In this document: positions 37,046 to 45,186 of the stretch, piece by piece | Numbering within the stretch: the stretch's first letter is position 1 | How the letters are laid out: every line of letters starts with the position of its first letter | DNA from: an uncultured Collinsella sp. | GTDB lineage: Bacteria > Actinomycetota > Coriobacteriia > Coriobacteriales > Coriobacteriaceae | Length of the DNA stretch: 64,000 nucleotides | NCBI GenBank assembly: GCA_902493515.1 | Contig: CABUPE010000003.1 | Coordinates: forward strand, 37,910 to 101,909 | Direction: 5' to 3' | The notes under the pieces: model-generated | Database searches by the model: none | Told to the model about the DNA's origin: nothing | Seen by the model: the letters and a program-made list of their open reading frames with translations, nothing else | Made by a program: the position numbers and the translations under genes

Positions 37046-38473
37046 CTACTCCCCCTCTCTGGGCAGGTCAAACGCTTGCGCCGTCTCGTCGTACAACGCG
37101 CGATAGTTGGCGAGCATCTGCTCGTGCAAGAAGTACGTGGCAACGCGACGCTGGCCGCGCTCACCCATCTCGATACGCCGGGCGCGGCTCGCACACATGC
37201 GTTCCATGGCATCGGCCAAGCCCTTGCGATACATAGGCGGCGTCACAAAACCTGCCACGCCAAAGTCATCACCCGGGGCGCCTTCGAGCAGCTCACGGCA
37301 GCAGCCCACCTCGGTCGTCACGCAGGGACGGCGCGCTGCAAGCGACTCCAGCACGCTGAGCGGCTGGCCCTCGGAGATACTCGTCAAAATGGTAAAGTCG
37401 AGCTTTTCCATGTACTCGACCACGTTGACGCGGCCGGTAAAAATCAGGTCGCGCACGCCCAGGGTTTCGACCAGCGCGTGGCACTCGGCGCCGTACTCCT
37501 CGTCGTCCACGCCGCCCATGATGTGCAGGCGCACCTTGGGCAGGCGCTCGTGCAGCTCAAAGAAGGCATAAATCATGGTCTTAACATCCTTTATGGGCGC
37601 CAGGCGCACCACCGCGCCAATGTCCACCCAGCCGTCATCGGGCTTTAAGGGAATGCCCTTAAAGCGATCGAACTGGATGCCGTTGGGGATGACCAGGCAT
37701 TTGTCCGCATCGCAGCCCATATCAATCTGCGTCTTGCGGGCATTATGGAACAAACTCGTCACGCGGAAGGCGCGGCGGTAGATCTCCTCCGAAAGCAGGT
37801 AGAAAAAGCGAATCCAGCGGTCCTTAAACGACGGCACCACCCAATCGGCGCGAATGATCTCTTCCTCGCGCTCGCGGGTATAGATGCCATGCTCGGTCAG
37901 CAGCACCGGCGCATGGTGAACGCTTGAGCCCAGGCAGGCGAGCAGGCCACCGTAGCCGGTCGAGATGGCATGGTACACATCGGCCACCGGCACCTCGCTT
38001 CCCAACAGGTAGAGCACGGGCAGCAACATGGAGCGCATGGTGTGGAATGCATCGGCAAAGGGCGTGTAGGGATACTCGGCCAGGCACACGTCGCGAAAGA
38101 TATCCATAAACGTGCGGCTCTGCAAAAACGAGAGCGGATGCACGCGACGGCGGTGGAAGATATCGAACAGAACATCCCAATCCGGATTGGAGAGCGACAC
38201 CAGACGACGTAGCGCCTCGCGCTCACGGTCGTTAAAACTGGCTTCATGTTGCTCGCCCGAAAGCCGCAGGGCATCGTCCAGGAACACCTCGTGCACCTCG
38301 ACCACGTTGCCGGGCAGCTCGTAGACAAACTTGCCACGGTCGGCAGCATGCGCGCCGATCACCCACAGCACAAACTCGTGCTCGGGCATGGCCGTAATGT
38401 AGCCATGCATCCAGGTAGATACGCCGCCGTGCACATAGGGGTAGCAACCCTCGAGTACCAAGCAGATTCTCAT
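37046..38473 (-). CDS. pelF: Pel glycosyltransferase PelF
   Basis: 475 residues, starting ICLVLEGCYPYVHGGVSTW, the PelF signature. A GT4 (GT-B) fold is indicated by the C-terminal donor-binding motif SISEGQPLSVLES, where the E-x7-E pair binds the sugar nucleotide. PelF polymerises UDP-N-acetylhexosamine-derived sugars into Pel. It overlaps the upstream deacetylase gene by 4 bp. Confidence 0.93.
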   Translation of the reverse strand: MRICLVLEGCYPYVHGGVSTWMHGYITAMPEHEFVLWVIGAHAADRGKFVYELPGNVVEVHEVFLDDALRLSGEQHEASFNDREREALRRLVSLSNPDWDVLFDIFHRRRVHPLSFLQSRTFMDIFRDVCLAEYPYTPFADAFHTMRSMLLPVLYLLGSEVPVADVYHAISTGYGGLLACLGSSVHHAPVLLTEHGIYTREREEEIIRADWVVPSFKDRWIRFFYLLSEEIYRRAFRVTSLFHNARKTQIDMGCDADKCLVIPNGIQFDRFKGIPLKPDDGWVDIGAVVRLAPIKDVKTMIYAFFELHERLPKVRLHIMGGVDDEEYGAECHALVETLGVRDLIFTGRVNVVEYMEKLDFTILTSISEGQPLSVLESLAARRPCVTTEVGCCRELLEGAPGDDFGVAGFVTPPMYRKGLADAMERMCASRARRIEMGERGQRRVATYFLHEQMLANYRALYDETAQAFDLPREGE

Positions 38474-40350
38474 TTATCGCCACCCTCCTTGCGCTCGATC
38501 GTCACGGTCTTATCATTTGCCTTGAGCAGATACAGATTGCCCGTAAGGTGCGTCAGTTCGCCACCCGTCACCGCACCCGGCTCGCCATTATTGGCGCGGA
38601 ACATGAGCCACGCCTCGTCGTGGAAATTGCCCAGGCTGAGCGTCCAGGCATCTGCACTTGTATCCACGTTCACCGTAACCGACGAAAAGCGCTGGATGGC
38701 ACCGGAGCACTCCGACGCCGTCTGGTGCCGCAGATCGGGCGCCGACTTGGTAAGCCAGTCCAGGTAGTCGGTCAGGCCGCCCTTGTAGACCTCCCAGCCC
38801 TCCTTGGCTCCGCGATCGGGGTCCAAAAGGTCGTCCGGGTGCATAAAGTGCGTACTCACGTAGTGCATGTTGAGCTCGGACACGGCGGCTAGGCGCATAT
38901 AGGAATCGTTGACCATGCCGCCCGAAACAATACGTGGCTGCTCCACAATGCCATCGCTCGCCACGCCAAACTCCTGCACGTAGGGTAGGTCGGTGCCATC
39001 CTCAAAATACGTACTGGCAATGGTCTTAATGCGCGGAACATCGGTACCGATAAGCTTGCGCGCGCGAGCCGAAAGAATATTCGACGGCGGCACGTAAACC
39101 GAGCCATGAGCATTGGGCAGGACCTCGTCCTGAAACGCGATAAGTTCGTTGAGCGAAGCGACGAGCGTCTCTTTGTTCTTCCAGGTCTTGTAGTCGTACA
39201 GCGTGCCGTAGTCGGTGTCCCAGAGCGCCAGAGGCTGATGGTTGTAGCCGTGAAAGCCCAGCTCGCCGCCCATCTGCAGCAGCATGCCGCCAAAATAGCG
39301 GAACTGCGTGGTATCGGGTTGACGCGCGGGCTCAATCTGGTTGACCGCGTCCTCGTAGTTTTCGATCATCACGCCGGTATAGCGAATGCCATATTTTTGC
39401 GCGAGCTTTTGCAGATCGGGCCACCAGACCTTGGTGTAAAAATCCGCAATGGAAAGGCCGTAGTCACGCTTGATATAAGTACCATCGCCCGAGGGCACGG
39501 GGCTGGGAAAGTCGTCCAAAAAGAACACGGCGCTGTTGATGACCGGATAGGCCGTTGCATCGCCCAGGAGGCTGGTCGCCGCGGCGTAAAAGCCGCGCAT
39601 GACCTTGTCATAGATACCGATATTGCAAACCACGGTGCGCCCGCTACCGCAGTCATTCGACCAAATGAGTGGGGCGCCCGCATCGCCGGTCTTAGCCCAC
39701 ACACGAGCCGTCTCGCGCAGCGATACCGAAAGCGACGAATCAAAAGGGTCCGAGAGCTCGTAGCGCTCTCCCCCGCCCAGCATAAAGTCCTCACTCGGCA
39801 CAATGCTTTCGGCTTTTACATAGTCATATCCGGCCGATTCAATGCCAAGTTTGGAGGCAATCACTTGCAGATAGCTCGAGTTATCCGGCGGCATGGCGAG
39901 CATAAGCGAACCGCCGGCACTCACCCAACTCATAATGTCGCTCAGGTGCGTACCGAGCCCATCGAGCGACGGCATGAGCAAAATCACGCGATCGAAGGCG
40001 GTCAGCGAGGGAAAGGCATCCGCACTATCCAGGGCAAGGTCCACGTCGCGGTGCGCAATCTTCATGTCGAGCAGGATCTGGTCGAACTGCTCCTTTACGT
40101 CCTCGACGCCAGCTTGATCGGAATCGGTAATGACCAGGCACGTGGGCTTTTGGCCAAAGATTGCCGAGGAGGCCGGCACCGCGTCGTTGGCGGCGAGCAT
40201 GCCCAGCTTGTGCTGTCCAGCGCTGTACTGCACGCCGGCACGCTCCACCAGCAGCACGGCGGCCATGGCAATAAAGACCGCCCACACCACGAGGAGTCCC
40301 ATCCAACGAAAGCGGCCTGCACGGTCGCGGATATGTTGGGCCACGCTCAT
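38470..40350 (-). CDS. PelA-like polysaccharide deacetylase (DUF2194 family)
   Basis: 626 residues from the ATG at 40350, overlapping pelE as ATGA and preceded by GGAGG. One membrane helix (about residues 16-36) anchors the protein. A Rossmann-like or glutamine-amidotransferase-like domain comes next. The deacetylase domain then has VFFLDDFPSPVPSG (catalytic and metal-binding Asp pair) and ELGFHGYNHQ (metal-binding His pair), as in CE4-type enzymes. It corresponds to the deacetylase part of PelA in Gram-positive pel operons. It likely makes partly deacetylated, cationic Pel. Confidence 0.82.
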   Translation of the reverse strand: MSVAQHIRDRAGRFRWMGLLVVWAVFIAMAAVLLVERAGVQYSAGQHKLGMLAANDAVPASSAIFGQKPTCLVITDSDQAGVEDVKEQFDQILLDMKIAHRDVDLALDSADAFPSLTAFDRVILLMPSLDGLGTHLSDIMSWVSAGGSLMLAMPPDNSSYLQVIASKLGIESAGYDYVKAESIVPSEDFMLGGGERYELSDPFDSSLSVSLRETARVWAKTGDAGAPLIWSNDCGSGRTVVCNIGIYDKVMRGFYAAATSLLGDATAYPVINSAVFFLDDFPSPVPSGDGTYIKRDYGLSIADFYTKVWWPDLQKLAQKYGIRYTGVMIENYEDAVNQIEPARQPDTTQFRYFGGMLLQMGGELGFHGYNHQPLALWDTDYGTLYDYKTWKNKETLVASLNELIAFQDEVLPNAHGSVYVPPSNILSARARKLIGTDVPRIKTIASTYFEDGTDLPYVQEFGVASDGIVEQPRIVSGGMVNDSYMRLAAVSELNMHYVSTHFMHPDDLLDPDRGAKEGWEVYKGGLTDYLDWLTKSAPDLRHQTASECSGAIQRFSSVTVNVDTSADAWTLSLGNFHDEAWLMFRANNGEPGAVTGGELTHLTGNLYLLKANDKTVTIERKEGGDK

Positions 40351-41252
40351 CTGGCCTCCTCCCCGTCGCGCCAAAACGCCAACTTTTCGCGGTTGTCGGC
40401 GCTCAAATACACATGTTGCTTGTCAATCGCATCGATCACACGGTGAACCTCGTCACCGTCGCGGCGCATCACGGCCAGGCGCAGGCAGAGCATCCAAACC
40501 TCCTGCTCCTCGGGCACGTCGAGCACTAGCTGGTCGATCACGGCCTGCGCCTCGTCGATCTGTCCGACATCGGCCAGCGCCGTCGCATATCGAATGCGCA
40601 GCTCAAAGGTGTCCTCGCGCTCGCAGCGACGCGCAAGCAGGCGCGCGTACTGTTGGCGCTGAATCAGAGCCACGCGCCCCTCGGCCAAGCCCGAGCCCAA
40701 GTATTCACCAAGAAAATCGCAGTATTCGTTGAGGTTTTTCGCGCTCGGGTCCGTCTTAAAGGCATGCTCCAGCTGCTGCAGTTTAAGGTCGGACTCCTTG
40801 GAGATCTGCGCCACCGCCGTCGCGGCATAGTGCGCCACCTCAACGTCGTCGTTAAGCTTAGCCGCCTGCAGCTGCGCCAGGTACGCGTCGGGCTCCTCGG
40901 TGAGCATGGAGAGCATTAGGCGGCGCCGGCATGCCGGATCGTTGACGATGAGCGCCTCCTCGAGCGGGACCACGCCCGCATCGGCGTCACGGTCGTGCAC
41001 CAGGATGCTGCGATGCAGGTCGTCGTTGAAGCGCAGCGACTCCAGCGCAGACTCTTTCAGCCCCTCGCCAAACACCGCGCTGCGGACCGATAGCAGAACC
41101 ACCAGCAACGGGCCCCACAGCGGCACCAGCACTATCACAGCCAACATGTGCCCGCGCACCGGCAGCAGGCCCAGCTTCATGAGCGTCCACAGCATCAGGC
41201 AAACCAGCGCATGAATCAGCAGCAAGACGGCAGCAACGACAAGCGAGATCAA
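40347..41252 (-). CDS. pelE: PelE-like membrane/TPR protein
   Basis: 301 residues. Two hydrophobic helices at residues 3-25 and 36-56 are followed by a soluble helical domain (about residues 65-300) with TPR-like pairs (RIRYATALADVGQIDEAQAVIDQL). This matches PelE, which scaffolds the Pel synthase membrane complex. It overlaps pelD by 4 bp and the deacetylase gene by 4 bp. Confidence 0.78.
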   Translation of the reverse strand: MISLVVAAVLLLIHALVCLMLWTLMKLGLLPVRGHMLAVIVLVPLWGPLLVVLLSVRSAVFGEGLKESALESLRFNDDLHRSILVHDRDADAGVVPLEEALIVNDPACRRRLMLSMLTEEPDAYLAQLQAAKLNDDVEVAHYAATAVAQISKESDLKLQQLEHAFKTDPSAKNLNEYCDFLGEYLGSGLAEGRVALIQRQQYARLLARRCEREDTFELRIRYATALADVGQIDEAQAVIDQLVLDVPEEQEVWMLCLRLAVMRRDGDEVHRVIDAIDKQHVYLSADNREKLAFWRDGEEAR

Positions 41253-43387
41253 GCGGCACCCCCCTCACCGTCACCGGTGTAAGAGATGTGCTGCAGCAGC
41301 TCCACGATGTCCTCGCCGTCGACGGGCTCCACCGCAATCTGCTTTGCACTCAGACGCTCGCGGATAATGGGCAGATCGCACGCCTTTGCCTGGCGCATAA
41401 GCAGGTAGAGCACGTCGCCGTCGACCAAGCCCGCCGCGTCGCTCTCGCGGATTGCCGACCCAATTGCGCCCACCAGCTCGCCGACAGGCTCCATACCCGG
41501 TACCACGCGCAGGAGCAAAAAACTCCCCATCTTGCTATCTGCCAGAGCCTGCTCCGCCGCGAGCTCTTGGCCAAAGGCAGCCTGCTTGAGCACGCAAGTG
41601 CCGTCAACGCAGCGTTTATCCTGCGCCACCGCCTCATAGTCAAAAGCACGGCCCAGCGCGCTTTCGACCAGCCCGCACAAGATGCGGAACAGGTTTTGAT
41701 AATAGAGGGTCATTTGGTTTTCGGCCGCACTACGCACAATGATCAACACGGCGGGTGCCCCGTCGCGCTCGATCGTGTATCCAAACATGGGAAGTCCCGG
41801 CGTCAGCTCGCGGTTCACCCACAGGTTCGAACGACCCCCGTCGCCCAAAAGAGGTGCAAGCTGCTCAAGCGTGAGCGAGCGTGCGGCATCTTCGGCAATC
41901 GCGGGACTTGCTGCCACCAGGCGTGCAAATGCCCCGCCCGAAACATGGTAGATCGCCACCGAATCGTTCTCGAGAATCTCGCCCAGAAGCTCGCAGCACT
42001 TGCGATAGATATCGCGTGGGTTGAGCACGTCGAGCTCCTGCGTCACGGCAAAGATCTTGCCAAAGCTGTCGTGGCGACCCACGATCTGGCGCCTGTACGC
42101 GCGCTTGTCCTCGATCGCGTCGTGGTAGAGCTGCGTAAGGAACGTATTGCGGTTGCGCACGAGCTCGTTTTGATCGCGCTCCGCCCTAATGGCTTCGCTG
42201 TTGCGCAGCTGCACATAGCCGCACACGGCACCCACCACAAAGTACGCAATAAACGGCAGCCAGTTGGACGGCTCGTAGAACAGGCCCTGGAAGGTATAGC
42301 CGTACTGAGTAAAGTAGCTCGCGGCCAAACCCACCGACGCCAGCAGCGCCGCAACCAGGCCAAAGTCCAAGCCATACAGCGTGCCGATCAACACCACGTA
42401 GAGCAGGCGATAATCGAGCACGTTGAGCTGGGCCGATTGGGAGAACAGATGCTCCAGCACCTCGAACAGAACCCAGGCAACGCCCGTCTCCAGGCATTTG
42501 ATGGGCAGGTAGCGCATCTGGATGCGGTCGATGGCGGCACGCAGCGGGTTGATCTTTTTGATGCGTCCAGCGCCCCAGCGAGCTTGAATGGTCGAGAGAT
42601 CGCGCAGCAAGTCATAGCGCTGAAACCAGCCATAGCGCACGCGAGCGACGTCGCTGACGGGCAGGGCGTAGCCGACAGAATCGCCATAGGCAACAGCAAG
42701 GCCGGAGAACAGCGCCTGAAGGGCGTCGCCCACCTCACCCGCAGTGTGATGAAAGGTATCGGCAACGTCGAGCGTCTCAAAGGAGGCATCCCAGCTGTCG
42801 AAGATACGGCGTACCAGCACCGCAAGCTCCTCGGCACACAGCAGGGGAAACGCCGCATCCTGCGCGCCCTGCAGAGCGACCGATCCGGTTGAGCACGCGT
42901 CGAACAGCGGCACCAAAAACGGGTCCTCCAGCGCGGCAGACGCGGTATACAGGAACGGCACGCGCAGGATCTTGGTCTGAACGTCCTCGCGAGCAGCGTA
43001 GTAGCGGCACAGGTCGTTGGCTGCGTGCGCGATAATGCCCTTGCCTGTTCGCCCCGCGGCATCGGCGACGCCCTCGGCACCCGCGGGCCCCGCTACATAC
43101 AGCAGTTGGACCCGGCGACCCGCGCACGCACGAAAGACCGTGCGCAACAGCTCGATATCGCCCACGGTATCAGTATGCGGGGTAAGGTAATTAGACAGGT
43201 AGACCACGCGGTCGAACTCGTATGCCTGATCCAGGTGTTGCAGAAGCTCTTTCCACGAGGCATGGGGCGATGACTCGTCGCGGCGCGTGTCCTGCGCGGC
43301 TACGACCTGCACATGGTCCTCGGGGAACGCCTTGGCACAAAAGTCATCGTCAACATAAGCGGTGTTGCCAACAACCAGCACCTCCAT
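41249..43387 (-). CDS. pelD: Pel c-di-GMP receptor PelD with N-terminal SDR-like domain
   Basis: 712 residues. Residues 1-290 resemble an NAD(P)-binding epimerase/SDR-type domain (MEVLVVGNTAYVDDD start, VVYLSN, ILRVPFLY), degenerate in its glycine motif. About four membrane helices follow (310-400), then a coiled segment, a GAF domain (460-600) and a degenerate GGDEF domain. An R-E-S-D sequence at 647-650 lies five residues before DGD, the place of the GGDEF signature. This is the RxxD inhibitory-site motif that binds c-di-GMP in PelD. It is the first gene of the operon. Confidence 0.85.
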   Translation of the reverse strand: MEVLVVGNTAYVDDDFCAKAFPEDHVQVVAAQDTRRDESSPHASWKELLQHLDQAYEFDRVVYLSNYLTPHTDTVGDIELLRTVFRACAGRRVQLLYVAGPAGAEGVADAAGRTGKGIIAHAANDLCRYYAAREDVQTKILRVPFLYTASAALEDPFLVPLFDACSTGSVALQGAQDAAFPLLCAEELAVLVRRIFDSWDASFETLDVADTFHHTAGEVGDALQALFSGLAVAYGDSVGYALPVSDVARVRYGWFQRYDLLRDLSTIQARWGAGRIKKINPLRAAIDRIQMRYLPIKCLETGVAWVLFEVLEHLFSQSAQLNVLDYRLLYVVLIGTLYGLDFGLVAALLASVGLAASYFTQYGYTFQGLFYEPSNWLPFIAYFVVGAVCGYVQLRNSEAIRAERDQNELVRNRNTFLTQLYHDAIEDKRAYRRQIVGRHDSFGKIFAVTQELDVLNPRDIYRKCCELLGEILENDSVAIYHVSGGAFARLVAASPAIAEDAARSLTLEQLAPLLGDGGRSNLWVNRELTPGLPMFGYTIERDGAPAVLIIVRSAAENQMTLYYQNLFRILCGLVESALGRAFDYEAVAQDKRCVDGTCVLKQAAFGQELAAEQALADSKMGSFLLLRVVPGMEPVGELVGAIGSAIRESDAAGLVDGDVLYLLMRQAKACDLPIIRERLSAKQIAVEPVDGEDIVELLQHISYTGDGEGGAA

Positions 43388-43419
43388 GGCGTACTCCTCC
43401 CCTAAAATCCACTTTAGTC

Positions 43420-43450
43420 ATAGTCAAACATGCGTATTTTACGCTGTCAA
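43420..43450 (-). promoter_or_regulatory. Possible pel operon promoter
   Basis: A consensus TTGACA lies at 43450-43445 on the minus strand, but no clear -10 follows at 17 bp; TGACTA at 18 bp is the nearest. Between them, GCGTA-TTT-TACGC (43432-43444) is an inverted repeat that could bind a regulator. Confidence 0.4.
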
Positions 43451-43515
43451 CGCGAGTTGGAACGCCTTTAAGGCTGTTTTAAGAACTTTTTTAGAGGACG
43501 AGGAGACATCGAAAG

Positions 43516-43941
43516 CTAGATAGTGAACCCAATCTGTGGCAGATAAAGTGGCCCCCACACTCCACCAGCTGCGACATTTTCAATAATGCCTCTTGCATAG
43601 GAATACAGGTCTTGCATACCGGTGCTAAGTGCTTCTCTGTCAAAAGCATCGTCATCTAAATCCGCAGGAGCGCGATATATGCCAGAAACGGATATTTCGG
43701 AACGGTAATAATGGCCCTCATCGCCAGGTAAAAGCTCAATAACTAAGTTGAGCTGACGAAACCTGACTCCGTTTTCGTCCGAGAATGCACTGGTAATAGC
43801 ATTTCGGACGTTGCATTCAACGTCAGACTTATTGATGCCCTTTTTCGGAGTCACTCCGCCATCAAATGAAAAACTGTCCACTTTTCTGGTCACGCACGTA
43901 ATCAGCGGAGATTCAATGCGTTGCTTCTGTAACGATTCCAT
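43516..43941 (-). CDS. SecB-like chaperone of a TAC module
   Basis: 141 residues. The C-terminal sequence LYSYARGIIENVAAGGVWGPLYLPQIGF matches the SecB end LYPYARE...PPLLLPPVNF, and the core has VECNVRNAI and RSEISVSGIYR. SecB is normally absent from Gram-positives. Here it starts right after the antitoxin stop (TAGATG). Established TAC systems (for example HigB-HigA-SecB in Mycobacterium tuberculosis) use such a chaperone to fold and protect the antitoxin. Confidence 0.82.
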   Translation of the reverse strand: MESLQKQRIESPLITCVTRKVDSFSFDGGVTPKKGINKSDVECNVRNAITSAFSDENGVRFRQLNLVIELLPGDEGHYYRSEISVSGIYRAPADLDDDAFDREALSTGMQDLYSYARGIIENVAAGGVWGPLYLPQIGFTI

Positions 43942-44454
43942 CTACATCTCCAATCGAAAGGCATTCTCATCTGCCAAAGGAGTCGAGTCCCTATAAGCTG
44001 GAGCCTCTCCTCCTGGTATCACCGAAAACCGCGATGTGTTAAGTCCTGAGGTCGTCTCACCAGAAGAGAGACCCAGATATTTACGCGCCTCCGGGACATC
44101 TCGAATGAGCCTCATAAGATTATTTGCGGTAATAGATTGTTGCGATGCACCGTTCTCCCAACGAGACGCCGTGGGTTTTGAAACCCCTAATAGCGACTCA
44201 AACTCATGCTGAGTCAAACCAAGATCAGAGCGCAAATCCTTTATATCCGAGGGAGATAAAAGTTCATGAGCCTTAGCATATTGGGAAGCCAGTGCATGGG
44301 CAAGCTTAGTCGCCTCTGTAGCAGTCATTTCATCGTTGCCGCACTCGCAAACATAATGCTCAATTCCTTTTACGGTAATTTTCTCGCCACGGTAAATTTC
44401 AGTCATTGGCGCCGTGGTAAATTGCATTTCTTTGCCGCATTCCATGCAACGCAT
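43942..44454 (-). CDS. mqsA: MqsA-like antitoxin with C-terminal chaperone-addiction tail
   Basis: 170 residues from the ATG at 44454 with AGGAGG upstream. The N-terminal zinc domain has C3-x2-C6 and C36-x-C38. An Xre-type HTH follows (about residues 72-130: LGLTQHEFESLLGVSKPTASRWENG split by short linkers). The last roughly 40 residues are a hydrophilic extension rich in Ser/Gly and ending FRLEM. In TAC modules a tail after the HTH makes the antitoxin depend on its SecB chaperone. The gene is between toxin and chaperone. Confidence 0.82.
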   Translation of the reverse strand: MRCMECGKEMQFTTAPMTEIYRGEKITVKGIEHYVCECGNDEMTATEATKLAHALASQYAKAHELLSPSDIKDLRSDLGLTQHEFESLLGVSKPTASRWENGASQQSITANNLMRLIRDVPEARKYLGLSSGETTSGLNTSRFSVIPGGEAPAYRDSTPLADENAFRLEM

Positions 44455-44464
44455 GACTCCTCCT

Positions 44465-44812
44465 TTAATGAATGTATCCATCGATGTTCGCAGACAAAAC
44501 GTTTAAATGCGCATTGCCTTCGGAATCAATTGAAAACTTAACGTACCAATCCTCGCATTCAAAACCTCGGCACACGTAGACATCTGCGTAAACATCATGC
44601 AGAGGTCCATCCATATCGAGCGCGATGGATTTTCTAAAATCGTCAGGCTTCAGATAATCAAATAGGTCAGCAAGGAAATGATCGATGTCCAAATAACCAA
44701 ACTGATTCATCAGGTGTCTGCGCACCCTACCATTTACAATCATCTTTCCCGAGCGAGCCAAAGACTTCGCTTCGTCAAGTGAATATGTCGGTCGGAGCTT
44801 GGTTCGATTCAT
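44465..44812 (-). CDS. mqsR: MqsR-like toxin
   Basis: 115 residues from the ATG at 44812, with AAGGGG 5 nt upstream. The length and segments such as YSLDEAKSLARSGKMIVNGR and the LKPDDFRKSIALDMDG/HDVYADVY stretch match MqsR (compare DFYKSMTTYSD...WQDVY in E. coli). MqsR family members are ribosome-independent mRNA interferases of the RelE fold. The C-terminal half is longer than E. coli MqsR (about 98 residues). It is 10 bp upstream of the antitoxin. Confidence 0.75.
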   Translation of the reverse strand: MNRTKLRPTYSLDEAKSLARSGKMIVNGRVRRHLMNQFGYLDIDHFLADLFDYLKPDDFRKSIALDMDGPLHDVYADVYVCRGFECEDWYVKFSIDSEGNAHLNVLSANIDGYIH

Positions 44813-44823
44813 AACCACCCCTT

Positions 44824-44842
44824 AGTTAGCATAATGCTAACT
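44824..44842. promoter_or_regulatory. 19-bp palindromic operator over the -10 of the TAC promoter
   Basis: AGTTAGCAT-A-ATGCTAACT is a perfect odd palindrome. It overlaps the -10 box and lies 12 nt upstream of the toxin start, fitting autorepression by the HTH antitoxin. Confidence 0.7.
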
Positions 44843-44868
44843 ATATTCGTCTTGTTGCCAATTGGCAA
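44840..44868 (-). promoter_or_regulatory. Sigma-70 promoter of the TAC operon
   Basis: On the minus strand, -35 TTGCCA (44868-44863) and -10 TATAGT (44845-44840) are separated by 17 bp. The -35 lies inside one palindrome and the -10 overlaps the other. Confidence 0.7.
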
Positions 44869-44869
44869 C
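44854..44869. promoter_or_regulatory. 16-bp palindromic operator over the -35 of the TAC promoter
   Basis: GTTGCCAATTGGCAAC is a perfect palindrome containing the -35 box. With the 19-bp palindrome at 44824-44842 it brackets the promoter, though the two half-site sequences differ. Confidence 0.7.
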
Positions 44870-45186
44870 TCTATATAACGGTCCACGCCAGGCGCATTAA
44901 CGCCCCTATTTTGCGTCTATCCGGAAGTGCGGGGAAAGACGGAGATCTGGGGACCAGACCTCGGTCTTGCCCTTCCACGACCTGCGGTTTTGTCGTCACA
45001 ATACGAGTTGTGCTCGGAGGTTTTCGATTTTTCCCAGCACATCCGAAATGCGAGGCCCTGCAAAGCATGTTCTAGCAACATTAGCGGCATCCGCGACAAC
45101 ATCCAGTTGTCGCGGAAAGTGCACGACGACTGTATCACTGAGGACATCCTCTTCAACCAGATCAAAAGCGCAGTTCGTACTTTAAG
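44870..45186. other. Gene-poor stretch between TAC and CBASS-like genes
   Basis: Short open frames of 60-90 codons exist on both strands, but none has a convincing ribosome site or recognisable domain. A plus-strand frame ends with a hydrophilic segment near 45090-45190 that could be the remnant of a lost gene. Composition is mixed, with a GC-rich block at 44920-45000. Confidence 0.4.

Noticed and set aside
44870..45186. Small genes of 60-90 codons between TAC and CBASS-like genes
   Set aside because: No ribosome sites or domains, and overlapping frames on both strands with no clear winner.
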